Below are positions 43,375 through 52,926 of a stretch of 64,000 nt of DNA, in pieces (positions within the stretch are counted from its first letter, which is position 1; each line of letters starts with the position of its first letter). A program made the position numbers and the translations under genes. Origin of the DNA: an uncultured Bacteroides sp. (GTDB lineage: Bacteria; Bacteroidota; Bacteroidia; Bacteroidales; Bacteroidaceae); NCBI RefSeq assembly GCF_910586915.1, contig NZ_CAJULN010000011.1:1-64000 (forward strand), written 5' to 3'. Below the pieces are notes generated by a model, which saw only the letters and a list, made by a program, of their open reading frames with translations, had not been told where the DNA came from and searched no databases.

Positions 43375-45789
43375 CTATTTTCCAAACACGACTCTGAACT
43401 TCCCGTAAAATGCACGTCCCGCCTTTTGCAGACTGAAATTGTCAAACAAGCGGGCGTCTGTGAAATTCCGGCACTCAAACGATAGGTTGTAGCGCCCGTT
43501 CCGTATGCTATAGGCCAAAGACAGATTATGAGAAAACTGTTCGGGAACTCTGTTTTTCGAATCTTTGTCGCCAATGTTCTCCCAGTAAAGAGGAAATTCA
43601 TGTTGCCAATAGCTATCGTAACCTATCGTCAGCATATTCCCCTTTGCAAACAGGTCATTCCAATGGAAATCGGCATTTATATTGGCGTAGCGATAAGGGA
43701 GATTGGGCATACGCACCTTATAATGCATACTTTCCTGCAAAGAGGCGCCCGCCAAATATTTTTCATTATCGCGGGTGTCGACACTATTGAACGTGCCGCC
43801 TACATCGAACCAGTGCGAGAAACTGTAAAGCAATGACAAATTATATCCTTTAGTCTTCACATGACCGTGATTCTCATAGTATCCGTAACTCGTTCCCCCG
43901 AATACATCCAATCCTCTTTTGATGTAATCTTTCGTATCCCGATATATCAAGCCTGCTTCGGCATATACTCCGTGTCGGCCGAATTGGCGATTATAGCTGA
44001 GACTGAGATTCAGGTTGTCACTTTTCTCCGGTTTCAGATTTACCTTGCCGGCTTCCAAGTCTTCATCGCCAAACAGTTCGTCTGTCGTGGGAAGCCGGAA
44101 CGCCTTCTCATAAGAAAGTTTCAACTGAAAACCGTTCCACAAGAAATATGTGCCCGCAGCACCGTATCCGAAAGCGCTTACCGCATTGGATGCATTCACA
44201 TAATTGCCTATCCCATCCGCATTCTGCGACACCGGCCCTCTGTTGTATTGCCGGTAGTGCTTGGCAAAAGCCGAAAGGTTCCATTTATCCGACGGCATGA
44301 GGCGATAGGAAAGACCACTGACATTCTTCCGGGTAATTTTAGGAATAGTAAAATCGGTCAATTGGAACGAGGCACCGATGACAGAACGGCTTGTCCGCTC
44401 AAAATCACTTACTACATGACTGAAGGTAAATGTATGCACCTCTCCGATGTGATAGTTCATTTTCAACGTTCCGTTCCAGTTCTTGTTTTCAGATTCGCTA
44501 TTCTGGTAAGACTGCTCTCCCCGACTTTCTCTCTCGTAAAACTCGCCACGCCAGTTGTAGGCCCTCGAAGCGGTATCGACATGATTGGTGAAGTTGTGGT
44601 TATAATCGGCCGTGAGCTGCAAATCCAGATTCTTCACAAACAGGTTCTTCTTATAGTATTCCAACGAAGGAACCCATGAATATCCCCGGCGGAACTTCTC
44701 GCCGAACACGACATCTTGATAAACCCCGGTTTGTATCTCTTTGCAGAAACGGGAATAATTGAAATTCAAAGCCAATCTGTCTGCCCACTTCTTTCCTGTC
44801 ACCCCGATTTTTCCAATCACCGCTTCGTTGTGATATTGGTCGTTGAAGCGTTTCAAACGATAAATCTTACTTTTGTCGAGCGGGGGAAAACGTACACTTC
44901 CATCCTCTTTGATTTCAAAATCGCGTACATAAGTATCTACATAGTAATCATTGTCCGAGAAGTTCTGAAAAGCGTTTACCTCATACATGAAACCATTCTT
45001 GAATGTCTGCCCGAAACGCACAGATGACTTATGAGTATTGAATGAACCGTAAGAGTAGGAAGCATCCATAAACCACTTTCCGGACTGCCTGTTGGTGACG
45101 ATATTAACCACGCCACCGATAGCATCCGTACCGAATCCAACCGGAACCACTCCTTTATATACCTCAATACGGTTTGCATAGTCGATAGGTATATTGTTCA
45201 AATCGAACGCGGTTCCGGCTTTGTCCTGAGGTATGCCATCGATGAAAATCTTTATATGTCTCCCGCTAAAACCGTCGATATACAGTTGCATATCGGAACC
45301 TACTCCCCCGCTTTCACGAAGTTTCACTCCCGGCACCTTCGTCAGCGCACCAGCCAACGTCTGCGTACTGTTATGCAATTTCTTCGCATCAACCGCCACT
45401 GCATTGAAAGCCGACTTATTCACCCGTCCGACTCCGGAAGTGGTCACCACTACCTCTGCCAGCTCTTTCACTTCGGGCGCAATGGTGACATCGACTTTTA
45501 TCTCTTTCCCTCCGAACAGTTCAATCTTCTTCTCCACAGTCTGATAGCCGACAGCCGAAACGACAAGTGTATATTCACCTTCCGCCGCTTTCAGATGATA
45601 AATTCCTTTTTCATCCGTATAGCTACCATGACTCGTCCCTTTCAGACAGACGGTCGCAAAATCCACCGCTTCCTTCTCCACAGACATTACCCTGCCCGAA
45701 ATCATACCGGTATGATGACGACTTGTTTGTGAACAGACTGGTACGGAGAACAAGAATGTCAGAAAAACAAAAAAACATTTATGAATCAT
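43375..45789 (-). CDS. xusA: TonB-dependent outer-membrane receptor (XusA-like)
   Basis: 804 aa. Signal MIHKCFFVFLTFLFSVPVCS, an N-terminal carboxypeptidase-like beta domain (GMISGRVMSVEKEAVDFATV, about 28-110) usual in Bacteroidetes, a plug (LAGALTKVPGVKLRESGGVG; IEVYKGVVPVGFGTDAIGGV) and a 22-strand barrel ending in an aromatic-type strand (FYGKFRVVFGK). First gene of the xus operon. Regulation is probably by iron, but I see no canonical Fur box upstream; a -7 element is at 45834-45841. Confidence 0.9.
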   Translation of the reverse strand: MIHKCFFVFLTFLFSVPVCSQTSRHHTGMISGRVMSVEKEAVDFATVCLKGTSHGSYTDEKGIYHLKAAEGEYTLVVSAVGYQTVEKKIELFGGKEIKVDVTIAPEVKELAEVVVTTSGVGRVNKSAFNAVAVDAKKLHNSTQTLAGALTKVPGVKLRESGGVGSDMQLYIDGFSGRHIKIFIDGIPQDKAGTAFDLNNIPIDYANRIEVYKGVVPVGFGTDAIGGVVNIVTNRQSGKWFMDASYSYGSFNTHKSSVRFGQTFKNGFMYEVNAFQNFSDNDYYVDTYVRDFEIKEDGSVRFPPLDKSKIYRLKRFNDQYHNEAVIGKIGVTGKKWADRLALNFNYSRFCKEIQTGVYQDVVFGEKFRRGYSWVPSLEYYKKNLFVKNLDLQLTADYNHNFTNHVDTASRAYNWRGEFYERESRGEQSYQNSESENKNWNGTLKMNYHIGEVHTFTFSHVVSDFERTSRSVIGASFQLTDFTIPKITRKNVSGLSYRLMPSDKWNLSAFAKHYRQYNRGPVSQNADGIGNYVNASNAVSAFGYGAAGTYFLWNGFQLKLSYEKAFRLPTTDELFGDEDLEAGKVNLKPEKSDNLNLSLSYNRQFGRHGVYAEAGLIYRDTKDYIKRGLDVFGGTSYGYYENHGHVKTKGYNLSLLYSFSHWFDVGGTFNSVDTRDNEKYLAGASLQESMHYKVRMPNLPYRYANINADFHWNDLFAKGNMLTIGYDSYWQHEFPLYWENIGDKDSKNRVPEQFSHNLSLAYSIRNGRYNLSFECRNFTDARLFDNFSLQKAGRAFYGKFRVVFGK

Positions 45790-45833
45790 CTTCTTTTTAC
45801 TTTATACCTTTTTTCAATCTTTAAAAAGCGATG

Positions 45834-45841
45834 CAAAGGTA
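45834..45841 (-). promoter_or_regulatory. Bacteroides -7 element ahead of the xus operon
   Basis: TACCTTTG on the minus strand, 45 bases before xusA. Confidence 0.55.
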
Positions 45842-45972
45842 CGCAGAAACGGAAGTGCGAAACAATCCCTATCTATCGGTAAAAACAAGACAGCAGAACC
45901 AAAACGTATGAATATAGACAATACCTAAATATGAGTATTTCCAATACAAACTGACATTCAGATTTATCTTTA

Positions 45973-47316
45973 TCAACGCTTCTTTATCGGAATATAAGCC
46001 ACATCTTCAAGAACGTTTTTATAAGCAGGACGAATGATGCGCTTACCATCGAAAGTCAGCTCTTCATTGCGGTGTGCACACCAACCCACAATGCGCGCCA
46101 TTGCAAACAAAGGGGTGAAAATCTCCTGCGGCAACCCAATCATCTCGTAGACAAAGCCGGAGTAGAAGTCGATGTTACTGGAAACCGTCTTTCCGTTGTT
46201 CTTGATGCGCCCGAAAGTGGCGATGGCACGTTCTTCCAACAGTTCGAGAAAAGCAAACTCACGCTCTCTGCCTTTCTCTCGGGCAAGTTCGCAGGCAAGC
46301 TCTTTCAATAAGATTGCACGAGGATCGGAAATGGTATAAACAGCGTGACCGATACCGTAGATTAATCCGGTCTTGTTATACACCTCTTTGTTGAGCATAC
46401 GGGTGAAGTACGTATCTATCTCATCTACACTGGTCCAGTCTTCGATATTTTCTTTCAAATGACGGAACATATCGGCCACCTGAATATTGGCACCGCCGTG
46501 GAGCGGACCTTTCAGCGAACCGATACCTGCGGCAATGGCCGAATAAGTATCCGTCCCAGTAGAAGAAGTGACGCGGACGGTAAAGGTAGAGTTATTACCA
46601 CCGCCATGCTCTGCCTGAAGAATCAACAGCAGGTCGAGGGTACGGGCTTCCAGTTGAGTATAATCCTTCTTCAGCATATACAGGAAGTTTTCGGCAATGG
46701 ATAACTTTTCCTGCGGATGACGGATATGCAGAGAACGTCCGAAGGTGGCGTGCCGAAGCATATTGTAGGCATAGGCAATGATGGTCGGGAACTTTGAAAT
46801 AAGCTCAATGCTCTGACGCATCAGATTGTCGCGTGAGGTATCATCCGCATTCGCATCAAAACGATACATCTCAAGTACGCTGCGCGAAAGAATATTCATG
46901 ATGTTATTGCCTTCCAGTTCGATAATATTCATTTTCGTCTTCTGCTCCAACGGCATATTGTCGTTAATCAGTTCGCAGAAAGAGAGCAACTCTTCTTTAT
47001 CGGGCAGACGACCAGAAAGCAACAGGTAGGCCACCTCTTCAAAGCCGAAACGTTTCTCTTTAATAATGGCATGAGAAATATCTTCCACATCATAGCCACG
47101 ATAAAACAGTTTGCCCGGTATGGGCTTCAGTCCACCACCCGGGATGCGTTCGTAGCCTACCACATTGCCGATTTTAGTCAGGCCTACCAAAACTCCCGTA
47201 CCGTCTTCGTTACGCAACCCGCGTTTCACATCAAACTTGGAGAAGAGCTCATTATCCATCCGGGTAGCTTCCTTCATCTCTTCGGAAAGTTTGTAAATCA
47301 CATATTCTTTCTTCAT
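45973..47316 (-). CDS. gltA: Citrate synthase
   Basis: 447 aa. Condenses oxaloacetate with acetyl-CoA. Catalytic blocks: GGGNNSTFTVRVTSSTGTDT, GPLHGGANIQVADMF (His), YGIGHAVYTISDPRA (His) and SSNIDFYSGFVYEMIGLP (Asp). Longer at the N-terminus than short bacterial forms. Last gene of acn-icd-gltA, the oxidative arm from acetyl-CoA to 2-oxoglutarate; Bacteroides uses it chiefly to make glutamate precursors. Confidence 0.94.
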   Translation of the reverse strand: MKKEYVIYKLSEEMKEATRMDNELFSKFDVKRGLRNEDGTGVLVGLTKIGNVVGYERIPGGGLKPIPGKLFYRGYDVEDISHAIIKEKRFGFEEVAYLLLSGRLPDKEELLSFCELINDNMPLEQKTKMNIIELEGNNIMNILSRSVLEMYRFDANADDTSRDNLMRQSIELISKFPTIIAYAYNMLRHATFGRSLHIRHPQEKLSIAENFLYMLKKDYTQLEARTLDLLLILQAEHGGGNNSTFTVRVTSSTGTDTYSAIAAGIGSLKGPLHGGANIQVADMFRHLKENIEDWTSVDEIDTYFTRMLNKEVYNKTGLIYGIGHAVYTISDPRAILLKELACELAREKGREREFAFLELLEERAIATFGRIKNNGKTVSSNIDFYSGFVYEMIGLPQEIFTPLFAMARIVGWCAHRNEELTFDGKRIIRPAYKNVLEDVAYIPIKKR

Positions 47317-47337
47317 GGTTTCTTCTTTTTTTATTCA

Positions 47338-48528
47338 TTACTTTTCTATTCGTTCCACTATTTCGCGTGTAAACACGGAAGTCGGGAGAGGGGTTCCATT
47401 TGGCATAAAGCGAGCCAGGTCGTGTGTGGCACAAGCCTCCAGGAAACTTTGTTCCAAAGATTTTTCAATCAGAGTTGCCGGTTCTTTCCATCCCAAATAT
47501 TCGAGCATCATCACTGCCGAAAGTATAATGGAACAAGGGTTCGCCACATCTTTTCCGGCAATGTCCGGGGCAGTTCCGTGAGTAGCTTCAAAGATGGCAT
47601 ACCCGGTATGGTAGTTGATATTAGCTCCCGGAGCGATACCGATACCTCCTACCATAGCTGCCAATTGGTCGGAAACATAGTCACCGTTCAGGTTCAGCGT
47701 TGCTATCACGGAGTATTTTTCAGGCATCAGAAGCGTGTTTTGCAAGAAAGCATCGGCTATGCAATCTTTTATCACCAGTCTTCCATCTGTCAGGGCATCG
47801 CCAAATTCTCGCTGCGCCAGTTCATATCCCCATTTCTTGAAACTACCTTCGGTAAACTTCATGATATTTCCTTTGTGTACCAATGTTACAGAAGGCAGAT
47901 GATGGTGGAGCGCATACTGGCAGGCAGCCCGTACAAGACGTTCCGTACCCTCCTTCGATACGGGTTTCACACCGAAAGAGGAGGTTTCCGGAAAACGGAC
48001 TTCGGTCACTCCCATTCCGTCTTTCAGAAATTTGTAGAACTTCTCCGCTTCCGGAGTTCCAGCCTCCCATTCGATACCGGCATAAATATCTTCCGTATTT
48101 TCACGAAACACGCACATATTCACTTTTTCGGGTGCTTTCAACGGCGACTGCACTCCCCGATACCAACGGACGGGACGCAGACAGACATATAAATCGAGCG
48201 TCTGCCGCAACGCCACATTCAACGAACGGATACCACTCCCGACAGGAGTTGTCAACGGCCCCTTGATTCCTATCAGGTATTCCCGAAAAGCTTTCATCGT
48301 TTCGTCCGGCAACCACGAACCTGTCTCTGCAAAGGCACGTTCGCCCGCCAACACTTCTTTCCATTCGATACGGCGTTTGCCACCATAGGCTTTCCTGACG
48401 GCTGCATTTACCACAGCCTGCATGGAAGGAGTCACTTCGGCTCCCACTCCGTCTCCTATAATATAAGGTATAGTAGGCACATCGGGCACTAACAACGTAC
48501 CGTCCGCTTTCATTGTAATCTTATTCAT
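47338..48528 (-). CDS. icd: NADP-dependent isocitrate dehydrogenase
   Basis: 396 aa, the prokaryotic type. Substrate loop SGIRSLNVALRQTLDLYVCL holds the Ser and Arg residues; CVFRENTEDIYAGIEWE is the conserved block; the metal Asp are in DYVSDQLAAMVGGIG; coenzyme loop FEATHGTAPDIAGKDVANPC fits NADP. Starts two bases after acn ends and 21 bases before gltA. Confidence 0.94.
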   Translation of the reverse strand: MNKITMKADGTLLVPDVPTIPYIIGDGVGAEVTPSMQAVVNAAVRKAYGGKRRIEWKEVLAGERAFAETGSWLPDETMKAFREYLIGIKGPLTTPVGSGIRSLNVALRQTLDLYVCLRPVRWYRGVQSPLKAPEKVNMCVFRENTEDIYAGIEWEAGTPEAEKFYKFLKDGMGVTEVRFPETSSFGVKPVSKEGTERLVRAACQYALHHHLPSVTLVHKGNIMKFTEGSFKKWGYELAQREFGDALTDGRLVIKDCIADAFLQNTLLMPEKYSVIATLNLNGDYVSDQLAAMVGGIGIAPGANINYHTGYAIFEATHGTAPDIAGKDVANPCSIILSAVMMLEYLGWKEPATLIEKSLEQSFLEACATHDLARFMPNGTPLPTSVFTREIVERIEK

Positions 48529-48530
48529 CC

Positions 48531-50786
48531 TTATCTGGCATTTAAGGCAGAGCCGGCACGAAACCAGGCAATCTGCTGTTCATTGTATGTATGTTGTACT
48601 TCAAAACTCTCTTTCGTCCCGTCGTCGTGATGAAGAACAACGGTCAGGTTCCGCTGCGGAGCAAAGTGCACCAAGCCAAGAACAGAAAAAACATCACGCT
48701 CACGAATCTTGTCGTAATCGGCTTTATCGACAAATGTCAAAGCAAGCATCCCTTGTTTTTTCAGATTCGTTTCGTGGATACGGGCAAAACTTTTGGAAAG
48801 AATCACACGGACATTCAAGAAACGCGGTTCCATAGCGGCGTGTTCTCGGCTGGAGCCTTCCCCATAGTTCTCTTCGGCAACAACGATAGAGGAAATTCCC
48901 TGCGATTTATACATCTTCGCCGTGCCGGAAACCGTTCCGTAGGTATTTGTCAAACGGTTCCAAACGTTATTCGTTGCTCCGTTGAAAGCATTGACGGCTC
49001 CCATCAGCATATTATCGGAAATATTCTCCAAATGTCCACGGAAGCGGAGCCACGGACCCGCCATAGAAATATGGTCGGTAGTACATTTGCCCCGGGCTTT
49101 GATTAACAACGGTATATTCAGCAGGTCTCTGCCTTCCCAGGCAGGGAAAGGAGTCAGTAGTTGGAGACGTTGGGAACCGGGATTTACTCTGATTTCCGTT
49201 TTCGTTCCGTGCGGAGCGATATATCCTTCGTTTCCCTGTGCAAAACCATTCAAAGGCAGTTCTTCTCCAACTGGTTCCGCCAGTTTCACCTTTTCACCGT
49301 TTTGGTTCATCAATCTGTCTTTCAAAGGATTGAAGCACAGGTCGCCCGCGATAGTCAACGCCATTGTCAGTTCGGGAGAAGCCACAAAAGCATAAGTATT
49401 CGGATTGCCGTCGGCACGCTTGGCGAAGTTACGGTTGAAAGAGGTGACAATGGAGTTCTTCCGCGTCGGGTTGTCCGTCTCACGTTTCCACTGGCCGATA
49501 CACGGACCACAGGCATTTGCCATGATGGTAGCACCAATCCGTTTAAAAGCACCAATCATTCCATCCCTTTCGGCAGTGGCACGAATCTGTTCCGAACCGG
49601 GATTCACAATCAACGGAGCAGCCACACTCAGCTTCTTTTCGACCACCTGCTTCGCCAAAGAAGCGGCACGGCTCAAATCCTGGTAAGAAGAGTTGGTGCA
49701 CGAACCGATAAGCCCGACTTCCATCTTGCGGGGATAGCCGTTCAGCAATACCTTCTCCGCAAATTTGGAGATAGGCGTGGCGGCGTCGGGAGTGAAAGGG
49801 CCGTTGATATAAGGCTCGAGTTCCGACAGGTCGATTTCAATGAGACGGTCATAATATTTTGCAGGTTCGTCCATCACTGCTTCGTCTGCCCGAAGGTCGG
49901 CGCCAACGGCTTCTGCCAACCCGGCAACACATTCTCTTCCGGTAGCTTTCAAATAAGTAACCATGCGCTCGTCAAACGGGAAAAGCGAAGCCGTAGCTCC
50001 TACTTCGGCGCCCATATTACAAATGGTGGCTTTTCCGGTTGCCGAAAGCGATTCGGTTCCGGAACCGAAATATTCGATAATGGCATTCGTCCCGCCTTTC
50101 ACGGTAAGCATACCGGCAAGTTTCAAAATAACATCTTTCGGAGAAGCCCATCCGTTCAACTTTCCGGTCAGACGGACACCGATAATCCTGGGTATCTTCA
50201 ATTCCCACTCCATACCTGTCATCACATCTACTGCATCCGCTCCGCCGACACCGACAGCTACCATACCCAAACCTCCCGCATTGGGAGTATGAGAATCGGT
50301 TCCTACCATCATACCACCCGGGAATGCATAGTTTTCAAGTACCACCTGGTGGATAATACCAGCTCCGGGATTCCAAAAACCGATACCGTAGCGGGAAGAT
50401 ACGTCACGAAGGAAGTCGTACACTTCTTCGTTGGTCGTTCTTGCCGTGGCAATGTCTTCCTTCGCACCTTTATAGGCTTGTATCAAATGGTCACAATGCA
50501 CCGTAGAGGGTACTGCCACCCGGTCTTTGCCCGCATTCATAAATTGAAGCAGAGCCATTTGGGCAGTAGCGTCCTGCATCGCCACCCGGTCGGGGCGGAA
50601 ATTTACATAATCTTCTCCCCGCTTGTACTCCTTCACACCGGTCGTCTCATAAAGATGCGTGTACAAGATTTTTTCAGTCAGCGTCAAAGGGCGTTTCAAT
50701 ACAGCCCGCACGTGTTCCAGCTTTCCTTTATAGGCAGCGTAGAAGGCCTCTAACATAGTTACATCATATACCATATCACTTTTCAT
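48531..50786 (-). CDS. acn: Aconitate hydratase
   Basis: About 751 aa from the ATG at 50786 (MKSDMVYDVTMLEAFYAAYK); the frame stays open further up through a palindromic repeat, which is not coding. Mitochondrial-type aconitase. The [4Fe-4S] cysteines are in LIGSCTNSSYQDL and ANACGPCIGQWKR. The swivel domain has EENYGEGSSREHAAMEPRFL. First gene of acn-icd-gltA. Confidence 0.94.
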   Translation of the reverse strand: MKSDMVYDVTMLEAFYAAYKGKLEHVRAVLKRPLTLTEKILYTHLYETTGVKEYKRGEDYVNFRPDRVAMQDATAQMALLQFMNAGKDRVAVPSTVHCDHLIQAYKGAKEDIATARTTNEEVYDFLRDVSSRYGIGFWNPGAGIIHQVVLENYAFPGGMMVGTDSHTPNAGGLGMVAVGVGGADAVDVMTGMEWELKIPRIIGVRLTGKLNGWASPKDVILKLAGMLTVKGGTNAIIEYFGSGTESLSATGKATICNMGAEVGATASLFPFDERMVTYLKATGRECVAGLAEAVGADLRADEAVMDEPAKYYDRLIEIDLSELEPYINGPFTPDAATPISKFAEKVLLNGYPRKMEVGLIGSCTNSSYQDLSRAASLAKQVVEKKLSVAAPLIVNPGSEQIRATAERDGMIGAFKRIGATIMANACGPCIGQWKRETDNPTRKNSIVTSFNRNFAKRADGNPNTYAFVASPELTMALTIAGDLCFNPLKDRLMNQNGEKVKLAEPVGEELPLNGFAQGNEGYIAPHGTKTEIRVNPGSQRLQLLTPFPAWEGRDLLNIPLLIKARGKCTTDHISMAGPWLRFRGHLENISDNMLMGAVNAFNGATNNVWNRLTNTYGTVSGTAKMYKSQGISSIVVAEENYGEGSSREHAAMEPRFLNVRVILSKSFARIHETNLKKQGMLALTFVDKADYDKIRERDVFSVLGLVHFAPQRNLTVVLHHDDGTKESFEVQHTYNEQQIAWFRAGSALNAR

Positions 50787-50836
50787 TTTATTTAATCCAT
50801 CTATTAAAAGAACGAATGCCATCCGAGTAATGTTTA

Positions 50837-50902
50837 GAGCCTGTTTTAATTTTCTTTCCAAAGAACTCTCCAAAGAGTGCCGGACAAAATTGAAACAGGC
50901 TC
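50837..50902. repeat. 66-nt palindromic repeat between acn and the helicase gene
   Basis: Arms 50837-50853 (GAGCCTGTTTTAATTTT) and 50886-50902 pair with one mismatch. The right arm plus CTTA recurs at 10826-10845. It lies in the divergent promoter region of acn and the helicase, so it may be in the 5' leader of both mRNAs. Confidence 0.7.
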
Positions 50903-50945
50903 TTAACAAAATGAGCTATTTTTTCGACCCGAAAAGAAGATTTGT

Positions 50946-50953
50946 TACCTTTG
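50946..50953 (+). promoter_or_regulatory. Bacteroides -7 element ahead of the helicase gene
   Basis: TACCTTTG only 9 bases before the ATG at 50962, giving a very short leader or even a leaderless mRNA; a later start is also possible. Confidence 0.45.
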
Positions 50954-50961
50954 CATTTGTT

Positions 50962-52851
50962 ATGAATGATAATCCGAAAAGCCCGATAGCCGATATTCAA
51001 CGGCAACAACTCCTTCTACGAATGGAGTACGAATACGAGAAAGAGGAGTTCAAACGGCAAACCGAAACAATGGGTGTAGCCCGAAAAGTAAAACGGGGCT
51101 TGTGCTGGTATCCCGTCTCTCCCGGCCGAAGTTATTATAATTCCCTGAATCAACTTGTAATAGATATCAACCGTACCGAAAATAAAGAAATAGAACACTC
51201 TTTCGAGTTCGGACGTCCCGTCTGCTTTTTCCATCAGTCGCTTGAGGGGAAAATAAAGTATATGAGTTTCACCGCTACCGTCAGTTATGCGGATGAAGAG
51301 CGGATGGTGGTTGTATTGCCCGGAGCGGGAACTTTGGCAGAACTGCAAACCAACGACGTGCTTGGCGTACAACTTTACTTTGACGAAACATCTTACCGGA
51401 CGATGTTTGAAGCATTGGAAGATGTCGCCCGTGCCAAAGGCAACCGGTTGGCAGAACTTCGCGACATCCTGCTCGGCACACAAAAACCGAGATTCCGCGA
51501 ACTGTATCCGATGCGTTTCCCGTGGCTGAACAGTACGCAGGAAGCGGCTGTCAACAAGGTGCTCTGCACACGCGACGTTTCCATTGTACACGGACCACCG
51601 GGAACCGGAAAGACGACAACACTTGTCGAAGCCATTTACGAAACCTTGCACCGGGAGCCGCAAGTGCTTGTCTGTGCACAAAGCAATACCGCCGTCGATT
51701 GGATTTGCGAGAAATTGGTAGACCGGGGAGTGGCTGTACTCCGCATCGGGAACCCGACACGGGTAAACGACAAAATGTTGTCTTTCACCTACGAACGACG
51801 ATTCGAAAATCATCCGGCTTATCCGGAACTATGGAGCATCCGTAAGTCGATTCGTGAAATGAGCGGAAGAATGCGCCGGGGAAGTTACACCGAACGGGAA
51901 GGAATGCGCAACCGCATGAGCCGCCTGCGCGACCGTGCTACGGAACTGGAAATACTCATCAATACCGAGCTTTTCGACAGTGCCCGCGTCATTGCTTCTA
52001 CTTTGGTAAGCAGCAACCACCGCCTGCTCAACGGACGACGATTTCCTACCTTATTCATAGACGAAACCGCCCAAGCACTCGAGGCCGCCTGTTGGATTGC
52101 CATCCGCAAAGCAGACCGGGTAGTCCTCGCCGGCGACCATTGCCAGCTTCCGCCTACCATCAAATGTATAGAAGCCGCCCGTGGAGGACTGGAACGTACA
52201 TTGATGGAAAAGGTAGTTCAAAAAAAGCCGGCTGCCGTCTCATTATTGAAAGTGCAATACAGAATGCACGAATCCATCATGCAGTTTCCTTCCGACTGGT
52301 TCTATCACGGTGAGTTGGAAGCCGCTCCTGAGGTACGGTATCGGGGAATACTCGATTTCGACACGCCAATGAACTGGATAGATACTTCGGAAATGGACTT
52401 CCACGAAGAATTTGTGGGCGAAAGTTTCGGACGTATCAACAAACAGGAAGCAGAACTGCTTTTGCAGGAATTGGAAACATACATCGGCCGAATCGGCAAA
52501 GAACGGATATTGGAAGAAAGAATCGATTTCGGATTGATTTCACCTTACAAAGCACAGGTCCAATATCTGAGAAGCAAAATCAAAGGGAGCAGTTTCCTGC
52601 GTCCTTTCCGCAGCCTCATCACCGTGAATACGGTAGACGGTTTTCAAGGGCAGGAACGGGACGTTGTTTTCATCAGCCTTGTCCGTGCCAACGAAAACGG
52701 CCAGATAGGATTTCTGAATGACCTGCGCAGAATGAATGTGGCTATCACCAGGGCACGAATGAAACTCGTCATACTTGGAGACGCCGCTACACTGACCAAA
52801 CATCCTTTTTACAAGAAACTGATGTCGTTCATCCAAAAGGAGGATTATTAA
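50962..52851 (+). CDS. Superfamily 1 DNA/RNA helicase, UPF1/IGHMBP2-like
   Basis: About 629 aa from the ATG at 50962. Helicase motifs in order: I VHGPPGTGKTTTLVEAIYET, Ia VLVCAQSNTAVDWICEKLV, II LFIDETAQALEAACW, III VLAGDHCQLPPT, IV LKVQYRMHESIMQFPS, V TVDGFQGQERDVVFISLVR, VI RMNVAITRARMKLVILGD. A coiled segment (residues 10-35) and a beta domain around 75-140 precede motif I, as in SMUBP2-type helicases. Cellular role in bacteria is unclear. Confidence 0.9.
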   Translation: MNDNPKSPIADIQRQQLLLRMEYEYEKEEFKRQTETMGVARKVKRGLCWYPVSPGRSYYNSLNQLVIDINRTENKEIEHSFEFGRPVCFFHQSLEGKIKYMSFTATVSYADEERMVVVLPGAGTLAELQTNDVLGVQLYFDETSYRTMFEALEDVARAKGNRLAELRDILLGTQKPRFRELYPMRFPWLNSTQEAAVNKVLCTRDVSIVHGPPGTGKTTTLVEAIYETLHREPQVLVCAQSNTAVDWICEKLVDRGVAVLRIGNPTRVNDKMLSFTYERRFENHPAYPELWSIRKSIREMSGRMRRGSYTEREGMRNRMSRLRDRATELEILINTELFDSARVIASTLVSSNHRLLNGRRFPTLFIDETAQALEAACWIAIRKADRVVLAGDHCQLPPTIKCIEAARGGLERTLMEKVVQKKPAAVSLLKVQYRMHESIMQFPSDWFYHGELEAAPEVRYRGILDFDTPMNWIDTSEMDFHEEFVGESFGRINKQEAELLLQELETYIGRIGKERILEERIDFGLISPYKAQVQYLRSKIKGSSFLRPFRSLITVNTVDGFQGQERDVVFISLVRANENGQIGFLNDLRRMNVAITRARMKLVILGDAATLTKHPFYKKLMSFIQKEDY

Positions 52852-52861
52852 ATAAAAGAGA

Positions 52862-52904
52862 TGGGACTCAGCACGGAATTCCAAGACTTCCGTGCTAAAT
52901 CCCA
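52862..52904. terminator. Hairpin between the helicase gene and ilvC
   Basis: AGCACGGAA/TTCCGTGCT (52870-52878, 52888-52896) with outer TGGGA/TCCCA, between convergent genes. No strong T-run. Confidence 0.5.
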
Positions 52905-52926
52905 CCCAAGCAATATCCCGACCGGA

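Noticed and set aside
45842..45972. Fur box ahead of the xus operon
   Set aside because: The AT-rich stretch around 45910-45950 has imperfect inverted pieces (AATAC...GTATT) but nothing near the GATAATGATTATC consensus.
49161..50753. A long open frame on the plus strand opposite acn (about 530 codons)
   Set aside because: It mirrors the codon structure of aconitase, has no recognisable domain and low-complexity Arg/His/Ser content. The same applies to long antisense frames opposite ilvD (57466-58836), ilvB (55620-56957) and the M20 peptidase (62674-63996).
50787..50909. N-terminal extension of aconitase upstream of 50786
   Set aside because: The extra codons come from the palindromic repeat, and an equally open frame with similar residues (RACFNF) runs the other way into the helicase gene.
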